Of a stretch of 64,000 nt of DNA, positions 1 to 8,156 are shown in pieces. The position numbers and the translations under genes were made by a program. Each line of letters starts with the position of its first letter. Within the stretch, counting starts at the first letter, position 1. The stretch comes from an uncultured Caldimonas sp. Lineage in GTDB: Bacteria > Pseudomonadota > Gammaproteobacteria > Burkholderiales > Burkholderiaceae. Below the pieces are notes generated by a model that was given only the letters and a program-made list of their open reading frames with translations, did no database searches and was not told the DNA's origin. The stretch is from positions 1 to 64,000 of the forward strand of contig NZ_CAMLJQ010000018.1 in NCBI RefSeq assembly GCF_946480305.1, in the 5' to 3' direction.

Positions 1-526
1 CCAGCACGATCATGCCGATGGCTTTCATCAGCGAGCCGGAGGCCAGCACCACGGCACCGATCAGGCCCAGCACCATCAGCGAGAAGTATTCGGCGGGGCC
101 GAACAGGAAGGCCATTTCGGTCAGCGGCGGGGCAAACGCCGCCAGCACCAGCGTGGCCACCGAGCCGGCGAAGAAAGAGCCGAGGCCGGCCACCGCCAGC
201 GCGGGGCCCGCACGGCCCTGCCGCGCCATCTGGTAGCCGTCGAGCGCCGTCACGACCGAGGCAGCCTCACCGGGCACGTTGATCAGGATGGCGGTCGTCG
301 AGCCACCATACTGCGAGCCGTAATAGATGCCGGCCAGCATGATCAGCGCGGGCGTCGCGTCGAGAGAGTAGATCGACGGCAGCAGCATCGCGATCGTGGC
401 CGTCGGCCCCAGGCCCGGCAGCACGCCGATCAGCGTGCCGAGCACGCAACCGAAGAACGCATACGCCAGGTTGGACAGCGTGAGCGTCGTGTCGAAGCCC
501 AGCGCCAGGTTGTTCAGAAGTTCCAT
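1..526 (-). CDS. tctA: Tripartite tricarboxylate transporter permease TctA (3' end beyond window)
   Basis: Large membrane subunit of a tripartite tricarboxylate transporter, which imports carboxylates captured by a periplasmic binding protein. About 175 N-terminal residues are visible. They are hydrophobic and carry the glycine-rich family signature (GLGPTATIAMLLPS, then YYGSQYGGSTTAILINVPGE). TctA proteins are usually about 500 residues, so roughly two thirds lies outside the window. The ATG at 526 follows tctB by 34 nt on the same strand, so the two are probably co-transcribed. No adjacent binding protein is seen; the Bug-type protein at 61 kb is too distant to pair with confidence. The substrate cannot be told from sequence. 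Confidence 0.9.
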   Translation of the reverse strand, partial: MELLNNLALGFDTTLTLSNLAYAFFGCVLGTLIGVLPGLGPTATIAMLLPSIYSLDATPALIMLAGIYYGSQYGGSTTAILINVPGEAASVVTALDGYQMARQGRAGPALAVAGLGSFFAGSVATLVLAAFAPPLTEMAFLFGPAEYFSLMVLGLIGAVVLASGSLMKAIGMIVL

Positions 527-560
527 GTGACTGCTCGATGTATTGGTTTTCGACAGACCA

Positions 561-1022
561 TCAGCCGAGGAAGCTGGGCCACACGGGGATCACCAGGCCA
601 AGACCGGTGACGAACACGAGGTACGAGCCCACGGTGAGCACGACGCTGAGGATGCCGATCTCGACCGGGCGGAACTTGCCCGCGGCAAAGCTGGACAGTG
701 CGATGAGCAGGGGGATGGTGACGATCAACCCGAGCCGGGGCAGCGCCACGCCGAAGATGCCGACGGAGCCGAGGATGATGATCAGCGGCTTCCAGGCAAT
801 GCTGCCGATCGGCTCGCCGTCCTCGGTTTCGATCGTCAGGGCCTTGAAGGTGACGACGGCGCCCAGGATCGCCAGGATGATGCCCAGGCCGAACGGGAAA
901 TACCCCGGTCCGGGCTTGGCCGAGCTGCCGAACGAATAGTCAGTCGCTCCCCACGCGAACGCCAGGCCGACCACGACGAATGCTAGCCCAGAGACGAAAT
1001 CTCGCTGGCTTTTGATCTTCAT
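561..1022 (-). CDS. tctB: Tripartite tricarboxylate transporter small subunit TctB
   Basis: Small integral membrane subunit partnering TctA, 153 residues with about four hydrophobic segments. The ATG at 1022 is chosen because GAGGAG sits 6 nt upstream; an in-frame start at 1070 would add 16 uncharacteristic residues. The N-terminal MKIKSQRDFVSGLAF and the SSAKPGPGYFPFGLG segment are typical of TctB. It is the first visible gene of the tctB-tctA pair. Confidence 0.88.
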   Translation of the reverse strand: MKIKSQRDFVSGLAFVVVGLAFAWGATDYSFGSSAKPGPGYFPFGLGIILAILGAVVTFKALTIETEDGEPIGSIAWKPLIIILGSVGIFGVALPRLGLIVTIPLLIALSSFAAGKFRPVEIGILSVVLTVGSYLVFVTGLGLVIPVWPSFLG

Positions 1023-1119
1023 GAAAGTCTCCTCGAAACTGTCAGGGATTCTATGGAGGAGACCCGGCAAAGTGCCTGTGGGTTACACGTAGCGTGCCCG
1101 GGCCACCGGGCGCCGGTCG

Positions 1120-2922
1120 TCAGCCTTCCCAGGCGGGCGTGGCCCGCAGCACCTCTTCGAGCGTCGTCAGGCCCTCTGCCACCTTCATCGCTCCCGCCAG
1201 ACGCAGTGGGCGCATGCCGTCCTGCGTCGCCTGGTGTCGCATCTGCGACAGGTTGGACGCTTCCCCGATCAGCGCTTTCTGGGCTTCGCTGACGGTCAGC
1301 AACTCGTACAGGCCAGCCCGGCCGCGAAAACCCGTCATCCGGCACTCGATGCAGCCCACCGGCTTGTAAGGGCGAAAACCTCCCGTCATGCGCCAGGGTT
1401 TGATGGCATCGGCCAGCGTTTCGCGCGTGAAGCTCTCGTCCGGCTGCTTGCAGTGCGGGCACAGCGTGCGCACCAGCCGCTGCGCCAGCACGCCCAGCAC
1501 CGTGGCGTTGATCAGGTACGACGGCACGCCCAGGTCCTGCAGCCGGGTGATGGCCGAGGTGGCGTCGTTGGTGTGCAGCGTCGTGAAGACGAGGTGGCCG
1601 GTCAGGGCCGCCTGGATCGCCATCTCGGCGGTTTCCAGGTCGCGCACCTCGCCGACCATGATGATGTCCGGGTCCTGCCGCATCAGCGCGCGCAGCCCGT
1701 TGGCAAAGCCGAGGTCGAGCTGCGGCTGCACCTGCGTCTGGTTGAAAGCCGGCTCGATCATCTCGATCGGGTCTTCGATCGTGCAGACGTTCACTTCGTC
1801 CGTCGCCAGCCGCTTGAGGGTGGAATACAGCGTGGTGGTCTTGCCGGAGCCGGTGGGGCCGGTCACGAGGATCACGCCGTGCGGTTGCGTCACCAGCTGC
1901 TCCCAGCGCTGCGCATCGTGCGAGCCGAAGCCGAGCGCGTCGAGCGACTTCACGGTCGACTCCGGGTCGAAGATGCGCATCACGAGCTTTTCGCCGAAGG
2001 CGGTCGGCAGCGTCGACAGACGCATCTCGACCTCCTCGCCGGCCGGGTTGCGCGTCTTGATGCGGCCGTCCAGCGGGCGGCGCTTCTCGACCACGTCCAT
2101 GCGGCCCAGCAGCTTCACGCGGCTGGTCATCGCCGCCATCACCGACAGCGGCAACTGGTAGACGGTGTGCATCACCCCGTCGATGCGGAAGCGGATCGCG
2201 CCCATCTCGCGGCGCGGCTCCAGGTGGATGTCGGACGCGCGCTGGTCGAACGCGTACTGCCACAGCCAGTCGACCACCTGCACGACGCCGGCATCGTTGG
2301 CGTCGAGCTGCTTGCTCTTGCCCAGCTCGACGAGTTGCTCGAAGTTCGCCGGGCCGGCCATCTCTCCGGTCTTCTGCGCGGCACGCACCGACTTGGCCAG
2401 CGTGTAGAACTCGGTCGTGTAGCGCTGCAGTTCGAGCGGGCTCACGACCACGATCTTCAGCGTCTTGCGCGTGTGGCCTTCGATCTCGGCGACCCAGTCC
2501 AGGTCGAAGGGCTCGCAGGTGGCGATCGTCACCTCCTGCGTGCCGATCTGCACCGGCAGCGCACGGCGCCGCTCGGCATAGTTGATCGACATGATGTCGG
2601 CGACCCGCCCGACGTTCACCTTCAGCGGATCGATGCGCAGGTAGTCCCGGCCGGCGCGCTTGGCCAGCCATTCGGTGAGGGCTTCGACATCGAGCGGCTT
2701 GCCGCTGCCCGCGTGCTGCATGCCCACGTGGGCGAGGCGCACCAGCGGATGCTGGGCGCTGTCGCCCGCCGCCAGCCGCTGGCTGGTGCGCTGGGCGTCG
2801 CCCGGGGTGATGACGCCGTCCTCTCGCAGCCAGTCGACGAGCACCCGCCATTCGAGGCGCCCCTTGAACGGGAGGTTGGCTGGCGACTTGGAATGGTGAG
2901 CGTGGGCCGTCTTGGCGTTCAT
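1120..2922 (-). CDS. GspE/PulE-family secretion ATPase
   Basis: Cytoplasmic hexameric ATPase of the type II secretion/type IV pilus family, 600 residues. An N-terminal T2SSE_N-like domain precedes the ATPase core. Walker A GPTGSGKTTT lies near residue 355, followed by the Asp-box-type segment TIEDPIEM, Walker B (DPDIIMVGEVRD) and the His box (GHLVFTTLHTND). A tetracysteine zinc site (LCPHCK and later CIECRMTGF) is present as in GspE. The start is uncertain: ATG at 2922 is used, a GTG at 2952 is possible, and neither has a clear ribosome site. No other secretion or pilus gene is within the window, so its partner system is unknown. A 6-bp GC hairpin at 1096-1111 follows the stop. Confidence 0.85.
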   Translation of the reverse strand: MNAKTAHAHHSKSPANLPFKGRLEWRVLVDWLREDGVITPGDAQRTSQRLAAGDSAQHPLVRLAHVGMQHAGSGKPLDVEALTEWLAKRAGRDYLRIDPLKVNVGRVADIMSINYAERRRALPVQIGTQEVTIATCEPFDLDWVAEIEGHTRKTLKIVVVSPLELQRYTTEFYTLAKSVRAAQKTGEMAGPANFEQLVELGKSKQLDANDAGVVQVVDWLWQYAFDQRASDIHLEPRREMGAIRFRIDGVMHTVYQLPLSVMAAMTSRVKLLGRMDVVEKRRPLDGRIKTRNPAGEEVEMRLSTLPTAFGEKLVMRIFDPESTVKSLDALGFGSHDAQRWEQLVTQPHGVILVTGPTGSGKTTTLYSTLKRLATDEVNVCTIEDPIEMIEPAFNQTQVQPQLDLGFANGLRALMRQDPDIIMVGEVRDLETAEMAIQAALTGHLVFTTLHTNDATSAITRLQDLGVPSYLINATVLGVLAQRLVRTLCPHCKQPDESFTRETLADAIKPWRMTGGFRPYKPVGCIECRMTGFRGRAGLYELLTVSEAQKALIGEASNLSQMRHQATQDGMRPLRLAGAMKVAEGLTTLEEVLRATPAWEG

Positions 2923-2968
2923 GGCGGGTGCGTTGGGTGGTACCGCGGGCACGGATGCGAGGGGGGAG

Positions 2969-3727
2969 TCAGCCCGCCAGGCGCTTGATCATGCGCAGCC
3001 ACTTGCGTGCCGGCAGCCCGAAGCGAGTTTCGATGTTTTCCGCACGCGCGGCAAGGGTGGCCCGGTCCACCACCGGGGCGGCTTTCGTGCCAAGCACCAC
3101 GGTGTTGCCCTCCTTCGTCGGCTTCAAGGCCCACATGGCCTCGAGGCCGAACGACTTTGCAATCCGTTGCACGCTGCGCTCGAAGCTCGCATCGCGCCCG
3201 AACAGGTTCACGCTCATCACGCCCTGCGGGGCCAGCATGCGGTGGCAGGCCGCGTAGAAATCCGCATCGTCGAGCACGGGGCTCGCCGCCTCATGGTCGT
3301 ACAAGTCGACGCACAGCGCATCAGCCGTGCCTTCGTGCGCAGCGTCTGCCGCGTACAACGCCGCATCCTGTCGGACCACCGTCAGCAGGTCGTCGTCCTC
3401 GGGCAGGCGAAACCAGTTGCGGCACACCGCGATCACTTCCGGGTTCAGTTCCACCGCCGTCGTCCGCATCTGCAGCTTCTTGTGACAGAACTTGGTGATG
3501 GTCGCCGCACCCAGTCCAAGTTGCACCGCGTGGCCGGAGGCCACTTCGTCCTGCGGCCGCAGCAGCATCCACGCCATCATGCGCTGCACGTATTCGAGTT
3601 CGATCTCATACGGCTTGCGGATGCGCATCGCACCCTGCACCCACGGCGTGCCGAGGTGCAGATAGCGCACGCCGTCGGCTTCCGAGACCGTGACCGGTGC
3701 CATGTCTTGCGTCTTGCGGCGGCTCAT
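2969..3727 (-). CDS. Spermidine synthase-like SAM-dependent protein
   Basis: 252 residues with a Rossmann methyltransferase-like fold of the spermine/spermidine synthase superfamily: the glycine-rich loop QLGLGAATITKF, an acidic ribose-binding segment VELNPEVI, and DALCVDLYDHEA at the active-site strand. Whether it transfers aminopropyl or methyl groups cannot be decided from sequence; many members of this clade are uncharacterised. Its ATG overlaps the stop of the upstream glycosylase gene by 4 nt (ATGA), indicating translational coupling. Confidence 0.7.
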   Translation of the reverse strand: MSRRKTQDMAPVTVSEADGVRYLHLGTPWVQGAMRIRKPYEIELEYVQRMMAWMLLRPQDEVASGHAVQLGLGAATITKFCHKKLQMRTTAVELNPEVIAVCRNWFRLPEDDDLLTVVRQDAALYAADAAHEGTADALCVDLYDHEAASPVLDDADFYAACHRMLAPQGVMSVNLFGRDASFERSVQRIAKSFGLEAMWALKPTKEGNTVVLGTKAAPVVDRATLAARAENIETRFGLPARKWLRMIKRLAG

Positions 3728-4230
3728 GCCAGTCCATGCCTTTCAAACACTTCGCGCCACGCTGCGAGCTTGCGCTCGAAACTCCATGAGGCATTGGCCG
3801 GGCTGGTGGACGGCAGGCGGTAGACCTGCAACCCGAGCGCCTGCGTGATGCGCATCGAGCGCGCGGATTCACCCCCGTTGTGCGCAAAGGCCTGCAACTG
3901 CGGCAACCGTCCCTTCAAGCCGGCCAGATCGTTCGGCTGCGCATCTTCGATGGCGCTGTCGAGGCTACCCTCACGCCGGCAACCGGCATAGACGTCCCAG
4001 ATGCCGAGGCCGCGCTGTTTCACGACCTCGATCCGTGCGTCGTACGGCTGGGCTCGCAGGTCGACACCCCACAGCGCCGACAGGATGGGCCAGAAATGGT
4101 TGCGAGGGTGAGCGTAGTACTGCTGCGCCTCCAGCGAGGCCACGCCGGGGAAGCTGCCGAGCACGACCAGCCGTGTGTGCGGCGCAACCACGGGCGCAAG
4201 TCCCTGGAGCAAGGAGTCCTGCTTCGTCAT
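3724..4230 (-). CDS. Hypoxanthine-DNA glycosylase (UDG superfamily)
   Basis: 168-residue member of the uracil-DNA glycosylase superfamily, probably the clade that removes deaminated adenine (hypoxanthine) from DNA. Signatures are VVLGSFPGVASL at the N-terminal catalytic loop, YYAHPRNHFWPIL, and LPSTSPANASWSFE as the C-terminal DNA-intercalation loop. ATG at 4230 is preferred; a TTG at 4251 overlapping the tatD stop is the alternative and would add seven residues. It sits between a TatD nuclease and a SAM-dependent protein in one minus-strand run. Confidence 0.75.
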   Translation of the reverse strand: MTKQDSLLQGLAPVVAPHTRLVVLGSFPGVASLEAQQYYAHPRNHFWPILSALWGVDLRAQPYDARIEVVKQRGLGIWDVYAGCRREGSLDSAIEDAQPNDLAGLKGRLPQLQAFAHNGGESARSMRITQALGLQVYRLPSTSPANASWSFERKLAAWREVFERHGLA

Positions 4231-4247
4231 CGAAGGATGCCGGCCTT

Positions 4248-5060
4248 TCAATGCAATGCCGCCAGCCGCGGCAGCACCGCGCGGGCGTTCTCGGTGGTCT
4301 GGCGCGCCAGCTCGTCGACCGGCAGGCCGCGCAGCGCTGCCAGCACCTGCGCGATGCGCGGCAGCTCCGCGGGTTCGTTGCGGCTGCTTTCGCCGGCCGC
4401 GCGCTGCTCGGCCGTCTTGTAGAGCCAGTGCGGCGGGATGTCGGGCGCGTCGGTCTCCATCACGATGCTGTCGAGCGGCAACTGTTGCGCGAGCCGGCGG
4501 ATCTGCAGCGCCCGCTCGAAGGTCAAGGCACCGCCGAAGCCGAGCTTGAAACCGCGCTCGATGAAGGCTGCCGCCTGCTGCTCGCTGCCGTTGAAGGCGT
4601 GCGCGATGCCGCCGGGCACCTCGATGCGGCGCAGGTGCTTCAGCACCACGTCGACGGCGCGGCGGCTGTGCACCAGCACCGGCAGATCGTGGCGGCGTGC
4701 CAGCTTCAGTTGCTCGACGTAAAGATGCTCCTGCCGGTCACGGTCCAGCTCGGGCACGAACAGGTCGAGACCGATCTCGCCGACCGCCACGAGACGCGGG
4801 TCATCGCGGTGCCGCTGCAAGGCCTCGTCGAGCCGGTCGAGCGCGTCGGCCGGCTCGGTGTTGGCGAGGATCGGGTGGATGCCGAGCGCGTAGCTCAACC
4901 GATGCGCATGTGCCAGCTCGCGTATCGCGTCGAGGTTCACCGTGCCGATCGCGGGGAGCACGATCTGCGTGACCTGCGCGGCGCGCGCACGGGCGATCAC
5001 CGCGTCAAGGTCCTCCGAGAACTCGGCGGCGTCGAGGTGTGCGTGTGTGTCGATCCACAT
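4248..5060 (-). CDS. TatD-family metal-dependent hydrolase (DNase)
   Basis: 270-residue TIM-barrel nuclease. Metal-binding signatures are present in order: DTHAHLD at residues 4-10, the glutamate in AVGEIGLD, VLVHSRRA, GIAHAFNGS and METDAPDIPP. Family members are cytosolic 3'-5' DNases or DNA-repair hydrolases. It heads a short minus-strand run with the glycosylase gene 17 nt downstream, a context that suggests nucleic-acid maintenance. Confidence 0.9.
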   Translation of the reverse strand: MWIDTHAHLDAAEFSEDLDAVIARARAAQVTQIVLPAIGTVNLDAIRELAHAHRLSYALGIHPILANTEPADALDRLDEALQRHRDDPRLVAVGEIGLDLFVPELDRDRQEHLYVEQLKLARRHDLPVLVHSRRAVDVVLKHLRRIEVPGGIAHAFNGSEQQAAAFIERGFKLGFGGALTFERALQIRRLAQQLPLDSIVMETDAPDIPPHWLYKTAEQRAAGESSRNEPAELPRIAQVLAALRGLPVDELARQTTENARAVLPRLAALH

Positions 5061-5104
5061 GGCCGGCTACCGGGCAGCGTGCAGGCGTTGGCGCAAACGC
5101 GGTT

Positions 5105-5779
5105 TCACCCCAGCGAGCCCGATGTGAGATGCACGACTCGATCGCAACGCTGGGCGATCGCCTCGTCGTGCGTGACCACCACGAACGCGGTACGGCGCTC
5201 GCGGGCCAGCGACAACATCAGCCGGAACACGCCATCGGCCGTTCCGCGGTCGAGGTTGCCGGTAGGCTCGTCGGCCAGCACGCAGGCGGGCTGCGCCACC
5301 AGGGCGCGCGCGATCGCAACACGCTGCCGCTCGCCGCCCGACAGTTCCGCCGGCCGGTGCTGGGCCCGCTCCCCGAGCCCGACCTGCTTGAGCATCCGCA
5401 GCGCCTGGTCGCGTGCGGCCTGCTCGCTCACGCGGCGGATGCGCAAGGGCATCGCCACGTTGTCGAGCGCGGTGAACTCAGGCAGCAGGTGGTGGAACTG
5501 GTAGACGAACCCGAGGTTCGCGTTGCGCCACGCGCCCTGCTCGGCCGCACCCATGTCGGCAAAGCTGCGCCCGCACAGCGTCACGCGGCCGGAGGAAGGC
5601 GCATCGAGCCCGCCCAGCAGGTGCAGCAAGGTGCTCTTGCCCGAGCCGGAGGCACCGACGATGGCGAGCGTCTCGCCCTCGTGCACCGCGATGTCCACGC
5701 CGCGCAGCACGTGCACGTCGAGCGGGCCCTCCTGGAAGCGCTTGTGCAGGTCGCTCGCCTGCAACACGACCTTACTCAT
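5105..5779 (-). CDS. lolD: Lipoprotein-releasing ABC transporter ATPase LolD
   Basis: Cytoplasmic ATPase of the LolCDE complex, which extracts outer-membrane lipoproteins from the inner membrane. 224 residues with Walker [10 protein letters not shown], the Q-loop segment [19 protein letters not shown], signature [15 protein letters not shown], Walker [12 protein letters not shown] and the switch histidine in VVVTHD. Its start overlaps the lolC stop by 8 nt, as usual for coupled lol genes. Confidence 0.95.
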   Translation of the reverse strand: MSKVVLQASDLHKRFQEGPLDVHVLRGVDIAVHEGETLAIVGASGSGKSTLLHLLGGLDAPSSGRVTLCGRSFADMGAAEQGAWRNANLGFVYQFHHLLPEFTALDNVAMPLRIRRVSEQAARDQALRMLKQVGLGERAQHRPAELSGGERQRVAIARALVAQPACVLADEPTGNLDRGTADGVFRLMLSLARERRTAFVVVTHDEAIAQRCDRVVHLTSGSLG

Positions 5780-7028
5780 AGCGCAGTGCCTCCGCCGGCT
5801 TGACGCGGCTGGCGCGCCAGCTCGGATACAGCGTGGCCAGGAAGGCCAGCAACAGCGAGATCACCACGATGGGCACGATGTCGCCCGCCTGCGGGTCGCT
5901 CGGCATGCGGCTGATGACGTAGATGCTGCCCGGCAGGAAGCTGGTGTTGAACAAGGCTTCGAGCGCCGGCACGATCACATCGATGTTGAAGGCCACCAGC
6001 AGACCGAGCGCCAGCCCGCCGAAGGTGCCGAAGAAGCCCGACAACGCACCCTGCACCATGAACACGCCCATGATCGAGCCCGGGCTCGCGCCGAGCGTGC
6101 GCAGGATGGCGATGTCGGCCCGCTTGTCGGTCACCGTCATCACCAGCGTCGAGACGAGGTTGAATGCCGCCACCGCGACGATCAGCGTGAGGATGATGAA
6201 CATCATGCGTTTCTCGAGCTGGACCGCGGCATACCAGTTGGCATTGGTGTGCGTCCAGTCGTTGATGTAGAGCTCTCCGGTCAGCTGGGTGCTCAGCTGC
6301 GACGCCACCAGCCGGGCCTCGTGCACGTCCTTCAGACGCAGCTGCACGCCCGTGGGGCCGCCCACGCGAAACAGCTTGGCCGCGTCGTCGAGGTGCATCA
6401 GCGCCAGGGCGCTGTCGTATTCGTAATGGCCCGCATTGAAGATGCCGACCACCGTCATCTGCTTGAGCCGCGGCACGATGCCGGCCGGCGTCATCTGACC
6501 GCTGGGCGACACCACCGTCACCTTGTCGCCTTCGCTCACGCCCAGCATGCGGGCCAGCTCGCTGCCGAGCACGATGCCCCATTCGCCGGGCACCAGCCGC
6601 GCGAGCGGGCCATCTTTCAGCTGGGCAGCCAGCGGCGTGACCTTCGGTTCCTCTTCGGGCAGCACGCCACGGATCATCGCGCCTTTCATTTCGTCGCCGC
6701 GGGCCACGAGCGCCTGCGCCGCCACGTAGGGTGCGGCACCGACCACCTGCGGGTGCCGCAATGCATCCCGCGCAATGCGCTGCCAGTCGTCGACCGCCTG
6801 GCCGTTGGGTGCGAACACGTCGACGTGCGAGATGACCGAGAGCATCCGGTCACGCACCTCCTTCTGGAAGCCGTTCATCACCGACAGCACGATGATCAGC
6901 GCCGCCACGCCCAGCGCAATGCCGAGCATCGAGGCACCCGAGATGAAGGAGATGAACCCGTTGCGGCGGGTGGCACGGCCGGCGCGCGTGTAGCGCCAGC
7001 CGATCTGCAATTCGTAAGGCCAATTCAT
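5772..7028 (-). CDS. lolC: Lipoprotein-releasing ABC transporter permease LolC/E
   Basis: 418-residue inner-membrane permease with one N-terminal and three C-terminal membrane segments around a large periplasmic domain (MacB/FtsX topology). The N-terminal [18 protein letters not shown] is typical of LolC/E, and the ATG at 7028 is chosen on that basis. Only one LolC/E-type gene is present, so the complex may use a homodimer of this protein, as inferred for other bacteria with a single permease gene. The upstream region 7029-7221 holds a dispersed structured repeat. Confidence 0.92.
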   Translation of the reverse strand: MNWPYELQIGWRYTRAGRATRRNGFISFISGASMLGIALGVAALIIVLSVMNGFQKEVRDRMLSVISHVDVFAPNGQAVDDWQRIARDALRHPQVVGAAPYVAAQALVARGDEMKGAMIRGVLPEEEPKVTPLAAQLKDGPLARLVPGEWGIVLGSELARMLGVSEGDKVTVVSPSGQMTPAGIVPRLKQMTVVGIFNAGHYEYDSALALMHLDDAAKLFRVGGPTGVQLRLKDVHEARLVASQLSTQLTGELYINDWTHTNANWYAAVQLEKRMMFIILTLIVAVAAFNLVSTLVMTVTDKRADIAILRTLGASPGSIMGVFMVQGALSGFFGTFGGLALGLLVAFNIDVIVPALEALFNTSFLPGSIYVISRMPSDPQAGDIVPIVVISLLLAFLATLYPSWRASRVKPAEALRYE

Positions 7029-7084
7029 GTGTGACGAGTTTTCTGCCAGGCAGCTTTCGGCAATCACGCAGCGCACGCCTCGGA

Positions 7085-7170
7085 AACCACCGAGTGACGC
7101 CGCGGATCCGGCTTTGCCGGTCCGCCAGCGTCGCCGCCTGGAGGGGGCGGGCGCAGGCCGTAGGGGGTGG
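7085..7170 (-). repeat. Dispersed structured intergenic repeat, single copy
   Basis: About 85 bp that, read on the minus strand, aligns at roughly 80% by eye with the tandem repeat at 46.6-46.9 kb. Shared blocks are CCACCCCCTACG, GCGGACCGGC, GCCGGATCCGCGG and GTCACTCG. It can form a long hairpin (stems GACGC/GCGTC, GCGGA/TCCGC, CCGGC/GCCGG, loop AAA). The stem differs from the other copies with pairing kept, and the loop there is GGA. Confidence 0.7.
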
Positions 7171-7207
7171 ACCGTCCAAGCGTTCGATGCTACCTGAGCC
7201 GGCGCCC

Positions 7208-7213
7208 GATAAT
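7208..7213 (+). promoter_or_regulatory. Candidate -10 element for the rpfE-like/recJ pair
   Basis: GATAAT ends 8 nt before the ATG at 7222 and there is no Shine-Dalgarno between them. If used, the transcript would begin at or almost at the start codon. No convincing -35 is seen. Confidence 0.4.
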
Positions 7214-7221
7214 GGCGGGCC

Positions 7222-8154
7222 ATGCACCTGCTGATCCCTCACGCCTCCGCGCTGTCCGAGGCCTGCACCCACACCCTGAAGGACCTGCAGCTGCCCCATC
7301 TGTCGCAGTTGCTGGCCCGCCTCGCTCCCACCGAACGCAGCGAGGCCGATGAATTCAGCCTGTCGCCGCCGCACGAGCGGGCGCTCGCGCGCGCCATCGG
7401 CATGGCGGGCCCCGACGGTGGGCTGCCCTGGGCCGCGTACCTGGCGGCACAAGACGGCGTCGAAACCGCCGACCTGAGCTGGGGCCTGTTGACCCCGATG
7501 CACTGGCACGTCGGCACCGATCACGTCTCGATGCTCGACCCCGCGGCACTGGCGTTGAGCGAGGCCGAATCGCGCGAGCTGATCGAGGTCGTGCGCCCGC
7601 TGTTCGAGTCCGAGGGCTGGGCGCTGGTCTATGGCGCACCGACGCGCTGGTACGGCGCCCACGAAAGCCTGACCGATCTGCCCACCGCCTCGCCTGACCG
7701 CGTGATCGGCCGCAACGTCGACCTGTGGATGCCCGACCACCCCCAGGCGCGACTGGTGCGCCGGCTGCAGAACGAGGTGCAGATGCTGCTCTACACGCAC
7801 CCGAGCACCGACCGCCGCATCGAGCAGGGCCAGCTGCCCGTCAACACCTTCTGGCTCAGCGGCTGCGGGCCGCGCCAGCCCACCGTGATGCCGCCCGACC
7901 TGCAGGTGGACGACCGCCTGCGCGCCCCGCTGCTCGGCGAAGACTGGGCTGCATGGGCCGACGCCTGGCGCGCGCTCGATGCCGGTCCGGTGCGTGCGGT
8001 GCTCGCCGCGCACCAGCAAGGCGAACCGGTGCAGATCACGCTGTGCGGCGAGCGCAGCGCGCAACGCTTCGAACCGGTCGCACGCGGATGGATGGAGCGC
8101 CTGCGCAACCGCTTCCAGCCGGCCAGCGCGGCCCCGCTGCTCCTCACGCTCTGA
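7222..8154 (+). CDS. RpfE-like conserved protein upstream of recJ
   Basis: 310 residues, soluble, no signal peptide. The family is found immediately upstream of recJ in Burkholderiales and in the Xanthomonas rpf cluster (RpfE), and is sometimes annotated as a phosphoglycerate-mutase-like regulator without firm support. Conserved-looking segments are TPMHWHVGTDHVSML, PTRWYGAHESL, RLQNEVQMLLYTHP and VNTFWLSGCG. Function is unknown. The recJ start follows the stop by 2 nt, so the two are one transcription unit. Confidence 0.7.
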   Translation: MHLLIPHASALSEACTHTLKDLQLPHLSQLLARLAPTERSEADEFSLSPPHERALARAIGMAGPDGGLPWAAYLAAQDGVETADLSWGLLTPMHWHVGTDHVSMLDPAALALSEAESRELIEVVRPLFESEGWALVYGAPTRWYGAHESLTDLPTASPDRVIGRNVDLWMPDHPQARLVRRLQNEVQMLLYTHPSTDRRIEQGQLPVNTFWLSGCGPRQPTVMPPDLQVDDRLRAPLLGEDWAAWADAWRALDAGPVRAVLAAHQQGEPVQITLCGERSAQRFEPVARGWMERLRNRFQPASAAPLLLTL

Positions 8155-8156
8155 AC

